A DNA stretch of 64,000 nucleotides from contig NC_079207.1 of NCBI RefSeq assembly GCF_026745355.1, positions 10,831,382-10,895,381 of the forward strand, given 5' to 3'. Below are positions 44,969-58,198 of this stretch, one piece after another. Each line of letters starts with the position of its first letter. Position 1 is the stretch's first letter. The notes below the pieces were generated by a model. That model was not told the DNA's origin, ran no database searches, and saw nothing but the letters and a program-made list of their open reading frames with translations. The position numbers and the translations under genes were made by a program. The stretch comes from Beta vulgaris subsp. vulgaris. Lineage: Eukaryota; Streptophyta; Magnoliopsida; Caryophyllales; Amaranthaceae.

Positions 44969-47900
44969 CTAGCTTTCCACCCGTGCAAAAATGCACGGGA
45001 GGTTTTATGTAGAAATGGTTTGGAGCCGTGTATAATGTGCGACAACATCATTTTGTATATTAAGTAGTTGTTTTTATTCGAAATATATTGAATCCGTGAT
45101 TATTAGAATCCATGTATTTAAGATTAAAAGAATATACAATGTAAAATTATATTTAATATATATAAAAATCCTTTGTTATAATATTTTAAACTTTAAAAAT
45201 ATTGTAATCGTGATATATACATTTATAATTACGTAAATAAAACAAAAAAAACACATTAAAATGTGGGGGAATACTTTGTTTATAAATTTAAGATTTTAGG
45301 ATGTTTCTCCTAAAATCATGATTTGAATAGTAGCTAATTGATTTCAAGTTTTCATAATCATATCGTGTATTAAAAATAAATGACGTATGACCCGTATATT
45401 CAGTGATTGATGTAGCTAATGTCATGATAAAACATGTGACCGACCAACTTTTTTTTTTGCTAAGCAAAGGTTTACTTTCTCTCAGTTCGTTTTAGGTTGT
45501 AACTGGTTGCTCTAATTAATATAATTACTTGCTTTGCAAAAAATATTCTTAAAACAAAAAATGTTGAATGAAGAAGCTTTTGTTCTGCCTATCGTTTTAT
45601 ACAAAGGCTCATATAAAAACACAATGTGTAGCACTACTGTCACTCAATCATGCAACAACTTTCAGTACTCCTTGCTTTCTGCAATCCCACTCAACTCATC
45701 TCTCTTATTAAACTATCTTATTACAAATTTTTATTTTTTTTAATGATATGATTATCCAAATTGTATTAAAAAACAATCTCAAAGTTTTATATAGCATGAT
45801 TTTCATCAAATGAATGGGGTTATCTCTAAATTTCTAAGTGAAAAAATTAATTTAAATAAGAACAATCACTCAAAAAATTATACAAATATGGCATATTTTT
45901 GTCTTGATTTGCCTTTTATTTCTTAATCACCATATGACTTTCTTTTTCCATATTCTTTTCGATTTTTAGAATTGTATTGTAGAACAATTTCAAACTTCTA
46001 TATTTACATTCCAACATACTCGTGAATGAGGTGTATCTCGTAATTTTAGGTTGAAATATTTATTATGGCCTTGTGATTAAAAAATTTAGAAACTTGTAAT
46101 GAGAATAGTTTAAAACTGGCTTACGACCTTGTGCTGTAAGATTATGACTTGTGAATTATCTATATTAGTAGTATGATTGTTCTTATTTTATTAGAACGGG
46201 CCTTATAAAAAATGGACCTGCTTAGGGTCATTTATTTAACTTTAACTAACTTTTTAGCGGTAAAACTTGTCTCATAGATACTTTAAACTCAGTAATTTTA
46301 TGCCATTGTTCCTTATAGTCAATTTTAAATGTCTATATCAATTTCTTTACACACAAAAACAAAGTATAGCCCCCTAATACCATGGTTCTCATGTGTGAGT
46401 GGACATAAATTATGCTACTAATAAATTTGATCGAAAATTTTTAGTATAGGTTTTTGACCCTTGCAAATTACATGGGAATGATAAATTTAAGATTTTATGA
46501 TAGTTTCGCCAAAAATATGTTGTAAAGTTCATAAATATTTACCGAAATATTATAATTAAGCCTATGTATTAAATATTATTTAATCAAAGTAAATAGTGAT
46601 TACGTTTTCCATCATTTTTAAAAAAACATGTGAGTTAATTTATCAAATAGACAATATATTTCATTTATATATCTTTCATTAAGAGTCCTTATAAATTGAG
46701 ATCTAGATTTCGAGCACCAAGTCAATAACTCTTATATAATTTTTACTACTGAAATTATGATTGGTCGTACTGTTAGATATATCCAATAAAGGGCGCTTAT
46801 GAGTTAACAATATAATTTTTTTCTTATTGTTATGTCGCACAGTCCACAAAAATATTCTTCAACTATATCAAAAGCATACATCATATATCAAGTACGTACA
46901 TTATGCATCAAAAGAAAAAACCAATTTTTTGACCTGATAATTAGTTATGTATACATCAAAAAATAAAAACCATAGAATATGTTTAAAAATTGTATTTTTT
47001 TTATATAACCTTAATATCAACTTATACAATAAGATATCAGACTTTATTTTCAACTCTTTATATCAAGCTTTATAAGTTGTTACACTTTATAGCAAACTTA
47101 TACTATGGTTTGTATTCAGATTATTCAGGGAACTTAAATGAGATAGATTCTTTCTTCATCTTCCTTATATTTATGTACCATATATTAAACTTCTTTATGA
47201 ACAATTATCCATTACCAACCACCATTCTTCTTCCTCTTCGATTTTCCATCAAAACCCTCCAAAAATTAAGTCCAAAAAATACGCCTACTCATCTTCTAAA
47301 ATCTAGAGGCTTCAAGCAAATCAAATTACAATCTCTCATTTATAAGTAGCTACATTTTTATACTTTAAAGCCACAAATTATCGATCAAAATTATACTCCA
47401 ACATCTTGAATTGTTATCTTCTCAAGTCATCGATTTTTGCAACAACAACAATTATAAAACTCACGCATGTGGGTTTTGTGAAGAAATTAAGCCTTTGATT
47501 ATCTTTATGTTTTTTTGCATTTGAAGCATGGTTACTATAATCCCTTAATGCAACCAAGGTGTACATCATTCGATCTACAAAGTGAAGATGATTTAAAGAC
47601 CGCATGCAAAATCGCAAATCTATGAAGGAGTTGGATTAATGGAGTTCGAAGAAATTTTCTAAATGGGTCAATGTAGGTTGGAATTATTTGGTAAGTTTAT
47701 TTTAAAAAAATGATTTTTGACTAATTATGATGAAATTTCCATGATTTTATGTTTGCATGTAGTTTTTAGCAATTATATATATCTTATAATTATAATACTA
47801 AAATGAGTCATATAATTCCTAAAATTGATAACAGTGAGTGAGAAGAATCAAGATTCAAATTATTTGAAACAATAACATGAGGTTGAAATGAAATAGTGAA

Positions 47901-48488
47901 TATGCCAATCTATAGAAAATATTCTAATTTATTACAGTTAGTGAGTGAGAAATATATTGAAAAAATCAAGATTCTAAGTTTTAACAGTTAGTGAAAATTT
48001 ATTTAATATATTAGTAATATAACTGTCATTTAGAAAATTTAGAATTGAGATTGAAATTAGGATTAATGCACATTTTAATTTTCTGGACAATCAGTTTATA
48101 TTAGGGTGTGATTACATGAACATCTTATATAATAACATTTTACCTTTATTTTCCGCAACTATAATAACAATCTTGGTGGGTGAATTTTAAATTTTAAATA
48201 AAAAACATTCAATTATATTTGATTGGCAGCTATAATATAGGCAGTTGTTTAAAACTTCCCACACTAATATCATTGTTTGATTCAAGGTATTTTTTTGGAA
48301 GGAAATTATCACGCCATGTGACATCAGAATCTTTGGATGTGAACACTTTATATAATAGAGTGTCGAATTTGGCGATGACACATGGCAGATTTAGTAGTAG
48401 CGTGACACGTAGGCGAAGTGAACATTGAATAATGATGGCTTGACACGTAAGCAAAATGAACCTTGTTTTATATATATATATATATAGA
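44969..48488 (-). mobile_element. Non-autonomous Helitron, 3.5 kb
   Basis: Reading the minus strand, the 5' end is A/TCTATATATATATATA at 48488, followed by ACAAGGTTCATTTTGCTTAC and CGTGTCA words as in plant Helitrons. The 3' end has a hairpin CCCGTGC-loop-GCACGGG (44999-44980), then an 11 nt tail ending CTAG at 44969, followed by T. Insertion between A and T with no target duplication, a TC start, and a hairpin 11 nt before CTRR are all Helitron rules. No Rep/helicase ORF occurs within, so it is non-autonomous. The interior is AT-rich with no recognisable captured gene. Confidence 0.88.
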
Positions 48489-48489
48489 T

Positions 48490-49773
48490 AAGTGACTATA
48501 TATTTAAGACAAATAATTATCCGCTACATAAACTCGTATCATAATGGATCAGTCCTTCAAATAGTTGATTCGATACGACAAAGTTTGTAATATCATTTTT
48601 CAAGTCATAAAAAAACGTTCCATTTTCAATCCTGCTTATAATTGATTGAAATTAACTACAATATATTTTCTCAAGTTTCTCATTCAGATAGGTATACTGT
48701 GTTTTTTATTTTATAAAAGGCTAAGCATAAATTAAGGTTTGGTGGACCCATTACAAATTATTATAATGCAACAAAGTTGATTTGATATTTTATTATCACT
48801 ATTATGGTAAACGAAAACTTAATAGGTGATATAACTTGTAACACGAGAATATATTAATATATTACTCATTTACTTGATAGGTCAATTGATGTAGGAGTTC
48901 AATATGTGTGTCAACTTAGGAAGCATAATTACTTCTACTTACAATAACGAAAAAAAAAATCAATATAAGCTTGTAGATTAGTTGATTATTGTATTTATAT
49001 CTCAAAGGAGAGGTTATTTAATTTGTCTCAATTGCTTAAGGGGGGAACATGTGACAACATGACATTTTATAAAAAGTTAATATTAAAAAAACATACACTG
49101 AAACGAATCTAACAAGATCCCATATGAGATATGACTATGTTTTTTCCTAAATCACCAAAGATAATCAAAGTGTAATATGTAAATAGTAAATACCATGCAA
49201 ATGGTGCAACTATTTTTAAACGAAAGAAGTATATATAAATGGAATATTAATGGTAAAAACGTGTCATATTTTTTCTTTTGAATAAAACATTATAGTGGAA
49301 TAGAAGTATGTAGATTTGAAAGTGAACAGTAAAGGTCCACAGTTCACTGAAGTATGCCAAGAGGACAGAGGTAATTTCCTACTTTTGCCGCTACTATTTC
49401 TATGATATGAAGTTACTTGTCTTTGACTCTTTGTACATTCCATAATACTAAATTGCAAAAGAAAGCTACATACTCTTTGTTACTTTTACCCAAACCACTC
49501 AAAGTAATATTGTTGGTGATCTTTCAGTTTCATACTTTCATCAACTTTTAGGAGGAAGTGGTGCTTGTAGTTGTAGCAGTAACCCAAAGATGTGATGATA
49601 TGAATAGTTTCAAATGATCGGTAGATGGAGTAACTTTTTCACCCCTTTTTACTTATATATTGACTTTCTTAGTAATGTCAAATTGAAACCAACATCGAAT
49701 CAGAACAGGTAACAGCTGCTCGAGCTTAATACAGTTTCAGATAGACATCTGACAACATAATAGGTCGGTAAAA
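48490..49773. other. Spacer with a truncated repeat copy
   Basis: Sequence at about 49068-49230 (GAAACGAATCTAACAAGATC and AATCACCAAAGA) is a degenerate copy of the inner part of the MITE at 152-625. A related phrase is inside the SDHB intron MITE (near 62325). No gene. Confidence 0.45.
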
Positions 49774-49991
49774 TTTCAGGTTGGCTAAAATTTCTCTATG
49801 CCAAGGAGAAGACGCTTGTTCGATTCCCGCTATCCGCTCCACAGAAAGTCCATTAAGTTATATTTAAAGTAGCTGTTTTTCAAATAATTCTTGGGCCAAC
49901 CAATTTCAGTTATTTTTTTGGGTTATTTCAGGTTCAAAGCCATGAATTTTACGACAGCTTCTGATACTGTTTTTCAGGTTGGCTAAAATTT
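49774..49991. mobile_element. Small insertion between 20 bp direct repeats
   Basis: A perfect 20 bp repeat, TTTCAGGTTGGCTAAAATTT, occurs at 49774-49793 and 49972-49991, with 178 bp between. The insert carries a pol III B-box-like TTGTTCGATTCCCGC near its start and ends in a T run. That fits a 5'-truncated SINE with poly(T) tail and its target duplication. No A-box is seen, so the class is provisional. Confidence 0.5.
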
Positions 49992-50221
49992 TCCCCAAGC
50001 ATAGTTGCAAACCAGTACAAATGTAGTAGAATTGTAGAATGTAAGATTTGCTGCTGTAACAAGGGGATACCTCAATTAAATTATTGCCTCCCAAGTATAC
50101 ATATATGAGAAAATTGATAGTACAAAGTCAGCTCGTGTCTTCTATTTACTTCAGTTTCTTCTAGTCAATGGCAAAAATAATGATAGAGGCTCTACTTCAA
50201 CGGAAACATGTACCTAATAAG

Positions 50222-52390
50222 CTATCTCGCAACAGCACAAGGACTTTGCCAAGTTGATAAATCAGTGATAAGATCTCGAAACTGATCTATAAGATGCTTG
50301 AGGTGCTTATTCTTATTTGCAAGCTCCTGCAATTACAATAGAAGGAAATTCAATTGAGATACCTACACTATCTCAAATTGTCTCAATCCTAATTACTAAC
50401 TCCATTCTTTCTGTTCTACCTACTTACAGTTCATGTGACAACACTCAACAGCATGTAAAAATTTTGACCACATTTTATTGACTTATACAAGAATATAATT
50501 AACATGTGGGATTTTGTTGAATCTGTTTCAATGTGCTTTCACAGTATCAATCTTCCCATAATTTCTAATAATCCACACTTAAAAGTTAAAACACATTGAA
50601 ACAGATCCAACAGTATGTTACAAAAAAAATAGTGTTATGCCTTAGAGTTAGAGAGTCAAAAAGGCAAAAGGGTAGAGCAAAATCGAACAGATTTGTGCTT
50701 TTTTTAACGCTTTATCAATCCATGTGGCCTGTGCATGTCCCCTAACAAACTTCATCTCACTTAGATTCATACAAGCACTAGATACACCATGAGAACCTCC
50801 AAGACTTCACGAGCATTCAGCATCAATTTCAAAGGAAATGAAACTATGAAAGTAGTTCACAAGAGGACAGCAGTAATATTTTTCAGGATAAAATAACAAC
50901 AATATATAAGCTTTAACATTACCATCCTCAGCTTAGATACTTGCTCTTCTAGCTTCCCAATTTCCGCTTCATCGTCCTGTGATCCAGAAGCACCCACATC
51001 TTCCTGAACAAAAGAAACGCAGTTGAGCAAGTTAGATGTCTACAGGGACAGCAGCAGTAACCCTGTCATATGGAAATTCTAGAGCAATAATTAATAGACG
51101 GGACTATCTATGAGAAGCTAAGAAGAAAATTATAGCCATACTCAACTCTACAGAAGTAAGAGAATGCTAAAACACTAAGCATCAGAGTCTAATTAGCTCT
51201 CTGACAGATATTGATGGTACCAGTTAAGCCCTTCTTGGTAAACATTTTCCTATTACCAAGTGGTTCCTCGTGTACATTTGTACTATTACTATAACAGTTT
51301 TTTGGCTTTATAAAACCTTCAGATATACCTATAACCTATGAAACTTGTATTGGTACTAAATTGAACCTTCTAGTGCTACTATTAAACCTTGTATTGGTAC
51401 TCAAAATGCTTATTTGGTATCATCAACATTATGTCATTATGTAAGAATCCAGTGGATTCTAAGTGTTGGAATCAGTACTTTTGGCAATGTCTGATTTTAG
51501 GAGAATATTATGAAGAGATCTCAATTTCTTCAGGAAAAAAAAAGTTCAGAAGAAATCAACTTACAAACTCAATTTTCTGTTTGGGAGATGAGGGAAAGGG
51601 GAGGGTACGGCTTCCTAGTTCCTTCTTCAAAAAAGGAAATGGGTAAACTATACTTAGCCTATAAACATCATTTCCTGTCTTTCACGTACCAAATTTAGGA
51701 AGATTTGAAAGTTAAAAATTAGCAAATGAATTTTCCCTCAACCAAACATATCCTTCGTTCTTGCCAATAGAATCTTAAACTTGATGAAAATTATAAGTAT
51801 AAAACACTTGTATCTCGAGGAATTGTTCCTTTAGAGCTCTGATATATCAGGATACTTTACATTATGTTTCTCAAAACTTCCAATAATTCTAAACAATCAA
51901 AAGTTATTCAGAAAATATAATGTCAATAAATTTTTTTTACCACCCAGGGGTCATGTAATTAAGGGACAATAAACTACTCAAATTCAATGAAAATAAATTC
52001 TGCCAATAAAAAGGAGGAAATTACCTTGTGGTACTGAGGCATGGAGTTGAGAACAGCACGAAGAGAAGCCACAGAAGATTTATACTGAAGACGAGCTTCT
52101 TCGAGAGCACCACCACCCATATCTAAGTGGTTGTTTGAATCTGACAAAACATCACCATTTGAGCCCTCACTATGCCCATTAGCAGTGATAGCAGCAGCAG
52201 TACTGGAATCAGTAATTAGAGCAGAGGAAGAGGTAGTTGTACACCACAAGGCTGGGCTGCAGAGCTCATCGTTCATTGCCGATAGGATCTGAAATGCAGC
52301 ATCAACTGTCTCTTCAAGATGCTTCTGACCTTCTGCTGCTAGTTCCTTCGTTGATTTTTGGTTTTCAATAGCCATTTCCTTGTCTTCCAT
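50222..52390 (-). CDS. MED30: Mediator of RNA polymerase II transcription subunit 30
   Basis: Three coding exons on the minus strand: 52390-52025, 51003-50923 and 50326-50222 (366, 81 and 105 nt, all phase 0), giving 183 residues. Splice sites are AAG/GTAATT, TTCAG/GAAGAT, ATG/GTAATG and TGCAG/GAGCTT. Exon 1 carries the conserved [20 protein letters not shown] segment and [18 protein letters not shown], then a Ser/Thr/Ala-rich variable linker, then [20 protein letters not shown]. Exons 2-3 form a helical coiled-coil tail ([20 protein letters not shown], then [20 protein letters not shown]). MED30 is a component of the Mediator complex in the nucleus, linking activators to RNA polymerase II; length matches the Arabidopsis protein (about 190). 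The start is the first ATG after the 5' UTR acceptor. Confidence 0.93.
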
Positions 52391-52397
52391 TATTGTG

Positions 52398-53986
52398 CTG
52401 TTAAGCATTGTAGCAAATGGAACAATAAAATCTATCAAAAAGTTATGAAAAATTTGAAGTCCTAATGGCCAAATAGGCAGAACAGATGATCTGGCAAGTG
52501 TCGGTTACACTACTTTTATGTGTCAAATTCATGATTAACCAAGCACTTCTGTGTTAATGTTGGGCATCCCCCTTGCAGACCAATCACTCAAGCCCAATAC
52601 CCTCTCTACCGCTCACATAGCTCATTATCCATTTGTGTTGTTGTTATTTACCTAGTACTTCACTTATGATATATGACAGTTGCATAGAATTATACAACGG
52701 GGGAATAGAACCCACTCAGGATCCCAGAAAAACAGGGAGGGTTTTGGGAAATTGAATTATATTTAAAAGCTTTCTACACTTGTTTAATAGGTTACTAGTA
52801 ATAGGTAACCAGAAACGTCACTTAGGATATATGACGGTTGCATAGAATATTTTCTTCCGTCAAACACCCCACCCACTCCAAAAAAATGCGGAAAAAAGAG
52901 AGAGACTGGCAATAGGAAATGATCCAGTATGTTTGGCAGGTCAAGGGTGGAAATGTGGAATATGTCAAGTTCGACTTCCAGTGCAAGTAGATCATTGGGA
53001 GCCAGACTACTAGACCATTGTGCAGAAATGAAGATTGAAACTATCTCAAAAGGGTGAAACATCATGGGCCATTATTCAGCAACATATATATTGTAAATAA
53101 ATAAGCTTTAAAATGATTAATCCCTAAGTCAGTCTCCAAAGTAACCATATTTTGACATATCTATTGTCGATTCTCACGCATTAATCTCATAAAACAAGCT
53201 CATCAGAGAGCTATGACCAAAAATCAAAATGGCGAGAAAAACTATCTCCAAAGAACACACCATCATTAGCCTTGTTTCATCAATAAGTACTTTCCAGATA
53301 TAAGCTACAAAACCATAAGGTCAGTCTCTTAGTTGGCTTCTTAAGTGGTCACTCTTTAACATATTGAATCACTAAGCTCATGAATTACCAGATGTCCTGA
53401 ATAAAAGAATGTCTAACTAACAATATTAGTCCAAACCTCCTACAAAAACTCAAGAATCTACCAGAAATATGTTCACTCATATGACTTAGAAAATGGTATA
53501 TAACAAATCAGAATTTGGAAGTATCAAAACCAGAAGAAACTTTAGTTTGCAACTTATCAACCTCTAAATCATCCTTGAGATGACCTTACATATTATACAC
53601 AAGGGAAGGAGAAGAACAAGTACTGCAATAAATTCCAATAAAACAAATCATCAAACACACCAATTAACTTGGGATTTTAGCCCACACCCCTCTCCAAAAA
53701 GAAATAGGTGTACATTGGACTACTAATGGTCAAAGTTTGCAACTTCAACAGTATTTTTGAATCAAATAAACACATTAACACATACCAATTGAAAAGAAGA
53801 ACAATTAAATCTAGCCCTAAATTGCTAAATCCCTAGAAACTATATATTTGATTTGAATCTCAATAAGTCCCTAATAATGAAGAACATCTACAAATTTACA
53901 TGTAAACATTCAAATAATCTAACAATCTAATATTTATGAAGTATGAAAATTGAAACAAAGATAAAAACACCTAAAAGAGAACTTAC
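52398..53986 (-). other. 5' UTR intron of MED30 (1.59 kb)
   Basis: The donor TTTAACA/GTAAGTTC (GT at 53986-53985) and acceptor ATGCTTAACAG/CACAATAATGG (AG at 52399-52398) place a long intron 7 nt upstream of the start codon. The upstream exon lies at about 53987-54120. It is GC-rich and preceded by a GA/CT repeat (54110-54124). Inside the intron I see no other gene or repeat. Long leader introns often raise expression of plant housekeeping genes; that is inference here. Confidence 0.65.
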
Positions 53987-54129
53987 TGTTAAACTATGTA
54001 CTGGTGAGGTCGTGGCGGCTGGGAAGAGGGGATGCCGATGGTTGACAGCTCTGGCGCCTGGAAGGTCGGAGGACGGCAAAGGGGCAGGGAGTGTGTGACG
54101 TAGTGTTTAAGAGAGAGAGAGAGAAGAGC

Positions 54130-55290
54130 GAAGACTAGCGGTGGAACAAATTCATCAGCAAATTATCCAGTAAGATACATACCATAGTGGGAAATCACTA
54201 ATGGTAATTAGGAAGGATGGAAAAATATATCGGGCACATAAGGATCCTTAGGGTGTTCATATGCTACGATTTCTTATTTCTCAAATGAAAGATTAAGAGG
54301 TCGTTTGGTTCATGTATGAAATGACAAAGGAATGGATACAAATAGAGGAAGGAAATGGTAACAAAAATGGTTAGTTTTATTGAGTGTTTGGTTCAAGCCA
54401 AGTAATGAAAATGAAGGGCAACCATTACCTTCAAGTAATGGATTTTGTTAACTTTTTATGAAACCAAAATTTTAATGTGGATGGTTGAGACTTGTTGGGG
54501 ATTTGGGTGAGTGACCTGATGCGAGCATAATGCCCTTTTTCTTTAACATGAGGTTCACGAAAGGGTCCCTTGAAAAAAAAATACATAATCCAAGTTATTA
54601 GTGGAGATCAATAATACTCCATCTCAAAGTTAATTATTGAGTTTTTCTATGTTTACCTTTGTGTTGTTTCAATTTCTACGTTATACCTTAACTTTATTAA
54701 AATTTTACTTGGTACCCTCAAACTTGCATTTTTAAATACGTAGTGCCCCTACCGTTAATTATACGTTATGAATTTAGTTTTTTTTTGGTAGTCCAATAAT
54801 AGAAGTAATCTAATTTGTAAATATTTAAACTATGTATAATTTCAATTAGTTTCACTAAATTTTAAAAGTAAACAAAATTAACAACGTATAAATAGTGATA
54901 CATCATTGTACATAAAAAAATTTAAGTTTAAGGATACTGTATAGAATTATAAAAATGTTGGATTACAACGTAGAAATCGAAAAAATACAAGGGGATAATA
55001 TAGACAACTCCTTAATTATTTAATAGCTCATACTCCATATCTATGTCTATATGTGACAAATAATAATACATAACATTTGGAAAAATAACTGTGAAGACAG
55101 TTTTAACTTTTTAAAATTGTACATATTGACATATAGTACACATACTCCTACTAATAATGATTTATTTTTGAGAAAAACAAATGCATTATAAACTAAACAT
55201 TGAATGTAACCATATAATATATTAATCATATTGAAATTGATATTACAACTAAAATGTGTAATTTTGGTCTTTCTTTTTTTTTTTTTTTAA
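54130..55290. other. Spacer upstream of MED30
   Basis: The proximal part should contain the MED30 promoter. The phrase GGTCGTTTGGTTCATG near 54301 resembles a MITE end but no partner was located. AT-rich otherwise; no gene. Confidence 0.4.
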
Positions 55291-55299
55291 AAAAACATC

Positions 55300-56335
55300 T
55301 AGAGTGGATCCCAGTAATTGGACCAATGCGTAGATGGTGCACCAAGGTGTAGGATGAGCATCCTGCACCTTGTCCAAAACGCAAGGCAAGAAGAATAAAA
55401 CGCACAATTCAACATGCAAAAAGTAATTGATTTGACAGCCAATGTACATTCCCCTTACATCCAATGTACAAAATCGAAAATTCAAAAAGTAAATGATTTG
55501 ACATTTACTGTTCACCATTTAATAACTGATTTGATGTCCCCCCATATACTGTCACCACTTCTCTCTTTCCACACTCAACCTCCTTGTACATTCTTGGCTT
55601 CGTGGTTGTTCATTAAAAAATCAAAATGTACAATGACAGCCCCCAGCTGAAAGTAACCAATTCCTGAAGCTGATGTCAAGTGAGTAATTTGCAATCTTTG
55701 TACACTAGGTGTGTTGATGTTTGTTCACTAATGAAATTCAATATGTACAATTACAGTCTCATACCGAAATTCACCACTTCTCTCTTTTCCACACTAACCT
55801 CCTTGTACATCCTTGGCTTCATGGTTGTTCATTAATAAAATCAAAATGTACAATGACAATCCCCAGCTGAAAGTAACCCAATTCATGAAGTTGATGTCAA
55901 GTGAGTAATTTGCAATCTTTGTACACTGGGTGTGTTGATGTTTGTTCAGTAATGAAATTCAATATGTACAATTACAGTCCCATACCGAAATATGTCAAGT
56001 GAGTAATTTCCATTCTTTGTACACTGGTGTGTTTGATGTTTGTTCACTAATGAAATTCAATATGTACAATTACATTCTCATACCGAAATTCAATAAAATC
56101 ACAATGTACATTGATGGTCATTGCTTTGATCACTGAAAATCCCTAAATGTACATTCGTAGATTATTGTACACCAAACCATATGCATTTGTACATTAAAAA
56201 AAATTGTTTCACGTGATGATAGAGAAAGAGCTGGCCCACTTTCAAAAATATTGCCAAAAGTCAGCCACATGGGCAAGGTGTAGGATGCTCATCCTACACC
56301 TCGGTGCAGGATCTAATTTGCGTAATTGGACAACC
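55300..56335. mobile_element. Inverted-repeat element with terminal palindromes
   Basis: Near each end is the 26 bp palindrome AGGTGTAGGATG-AG/CT-CATCCTRCACCT (55345-55370 with one G-T pair; 56276-56301 perfect). Outer flanks also match inverted (GATCCCAGTAATTGGACCAA on the left, the inverse of GTAATTGGACAACC on the right). The interior is a tandem repeat of about 219 bp rich in TGTACA words. No coding capacity. The class is unknown. Confidence 0.55.
55553..56090. repeat. ~219 bp tandem repeat, 2.5 copies
   Basis: Units start CACCACTTCTCTCTTT at 55553 and 55772, followed by a partial third copy from about 55990. Conserved blocks are CCTTGTACATYCTTGGCTTC, AAAATGTACAATGACA, GTCAAGTGAGTAATTT and GAAATTCAATATGTACAATT. 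Short open frames across it are artefacts. Confidence 0.75.
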
Positions 56336-56757
56336 TTAAAGCATCTTTATGATGATTGTAGCAAAAAAGAAATAGGAACATAAAACCAATAAGTAAGATA
56401 ATGCAAGAATTTTATATAGCTACTTTGATCTTTCTATAATGCAAACAACTATTTCTACCAAACATGTATATTTAAAACAATTATTGTCACAGCTAACTTC
56501 TAGTAGCTACGTACTATCCGACGATCAACAACTACACCAATCTCCAACGGCTACTACAATTGCTAACCTTTACTATAATCGCTATTGTTACCAAATTTAT
56601 GATGAAAAATTGTACTTAATTGATATTTTGCATCACACATTGTTACACAAACGACTTAGTTTAAAAGAAAATAAAATTAACACCACTACAAGTGACAATT
56701 AACTTTAATAAAAATTATTCAAATAGATAGTCTAATTCTAACATAAATGTTATACAC
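56336..56757. other. Spacer, no gene seen
   Basis: A short open frame at 56439-56702 has no recognisable domain and atypical composition; I do not call it. Confidence 0.4.
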
Positions 56758-56760
56758 TTA

Positions 56761-57876
56761 GGGTGCGTTCTATTCAACTTATTGGACCTGAACTTATTGG
56801 AACTTATCTGAACTGAACTTATTGAACCTGAACTGAACTTATTGGAACTTATTAAACCTGATTGGACCTGATTCAACTTATTGAACCTGATTGAACCTGA
56901 TTGGAACTTATTGGACCTGATTGAACCTGATTGACCTTATTTGACCTTATTGGAACTTATTGACCCTGATTAAACTTATTAGACCTTATTGACCTGTTGA
57001 AACTTATAGACCTTATTGACCTGATTGAAACTTATTATGAACCTGTAATTAGACCTAAAAAATTTGACCATGAAATACATAAATATTACCACTAACGTAA
57101 ATACTACCCCTCAAATTTTTTTATGGAATAATAATTATTTAATTCGTCCTTTAAAAAATAATGATTATTAATTATCTCTTATGATAATTAATTTAACAAA
57201 AAATTACTATTTATATATTTGCCTATACATAACATATAATAAATTATTATTATTGTTAACCTTAATTATTTACCATGATTATAATATTATTCAATAGCAA
57301 TATGAATAATCAAATAATAGACAATAATACAAGTATAATACTATACATTGTGGTACTTTAATAAAAAAATTCTAATAATAACATAATCAACTAATAGTAA
57401 TATGAATAATAAAATAATAGACATAATACAAATAAATAATAAAATAATAGACATAATACAAATAAATAATAAAATAATAGACACTAATACAAGTATAATA
57501 CTATATAATCATTGTGGTATTTTAATTAAAATTCTAATAATAACATAATCCGCTAATAGTGATATGAAATTATGAATAACAAAATAGTGGACAATAATAC
57601 AAATGTTTATTAAACATTGACTATTTGGACCTTATTGGACCTTATTAGACCTGATTGGAACTTATTGGACCTTATTAGACCTGATTGGAACTTATTGCAC
57701 CTGATTGGAACTTATTGCACCTGATTGGAACTTATTGGACCTTATTAGACCTTATTGGAACTTATTGCACTTATTAGACCTTATTGCAACTTATCTGAAC
57801 TTATCTGAACTTATCTGAACTTATCTGAACTTATTGGACCTGAAACTTAATTTTTTAAGTTGAACAGAACGCACCC
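56761..57876. mobile_element. PIF/Harbinger-like element, copy 1
   Basis: 1116 bp. The ends GGGTGCGTTCTATTCAACTT and AAGTTGAACAGAACGCACCC are inverted over 20 bp with one mismatch. A TTA target duplication flanks it (56758-56760 and 57877-57879). Both arms are arrays of AACTTATTGGACCTGATTGG-like units. The core is AT-rich with repeated AATAATAAAATAATAGACAT. No transposase gene. Confidence 0.9.
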
Positions 57877-58198
57877 TTAAGCCTACATTCTCCTAACAAA
57901 CTCATTCTATTATCTCACCTCTAACCTAACACTATCCTTAAAAATCTAACATTAACTTAATCCTCTCTTCCTTCCTCCTTTTTTTTGTCTACCGTTGAAT
58001 GTTGAATTAATTTTTATAAAAAAATAACTTGACAATCTTACTAAATAAATTAAACTAGTCAATTGATAAATTAAACAAGGCAATAATCATAAATTAAGTC
58101 GATCTCTAAATAAATAACATTAGTCACTATATAATGAAAGGTGATCTACTCTTTAAATATAGGACTTAGATTATTACTTAATTATAAATGAAAAGTAA

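Noticed and set aside
46990..47349. 119-codon frame inside the Helitron as captured gene or Rep/Hel part
   Set aside because: Tyr/Phe/Leu-rich translation of AT-rich DNA, without Rep HUH or helicase motifs.
52784..53065. 93-codon frame in the MED30 leader intron
   Set aside because: No domain, no splice context, plain intron composition.
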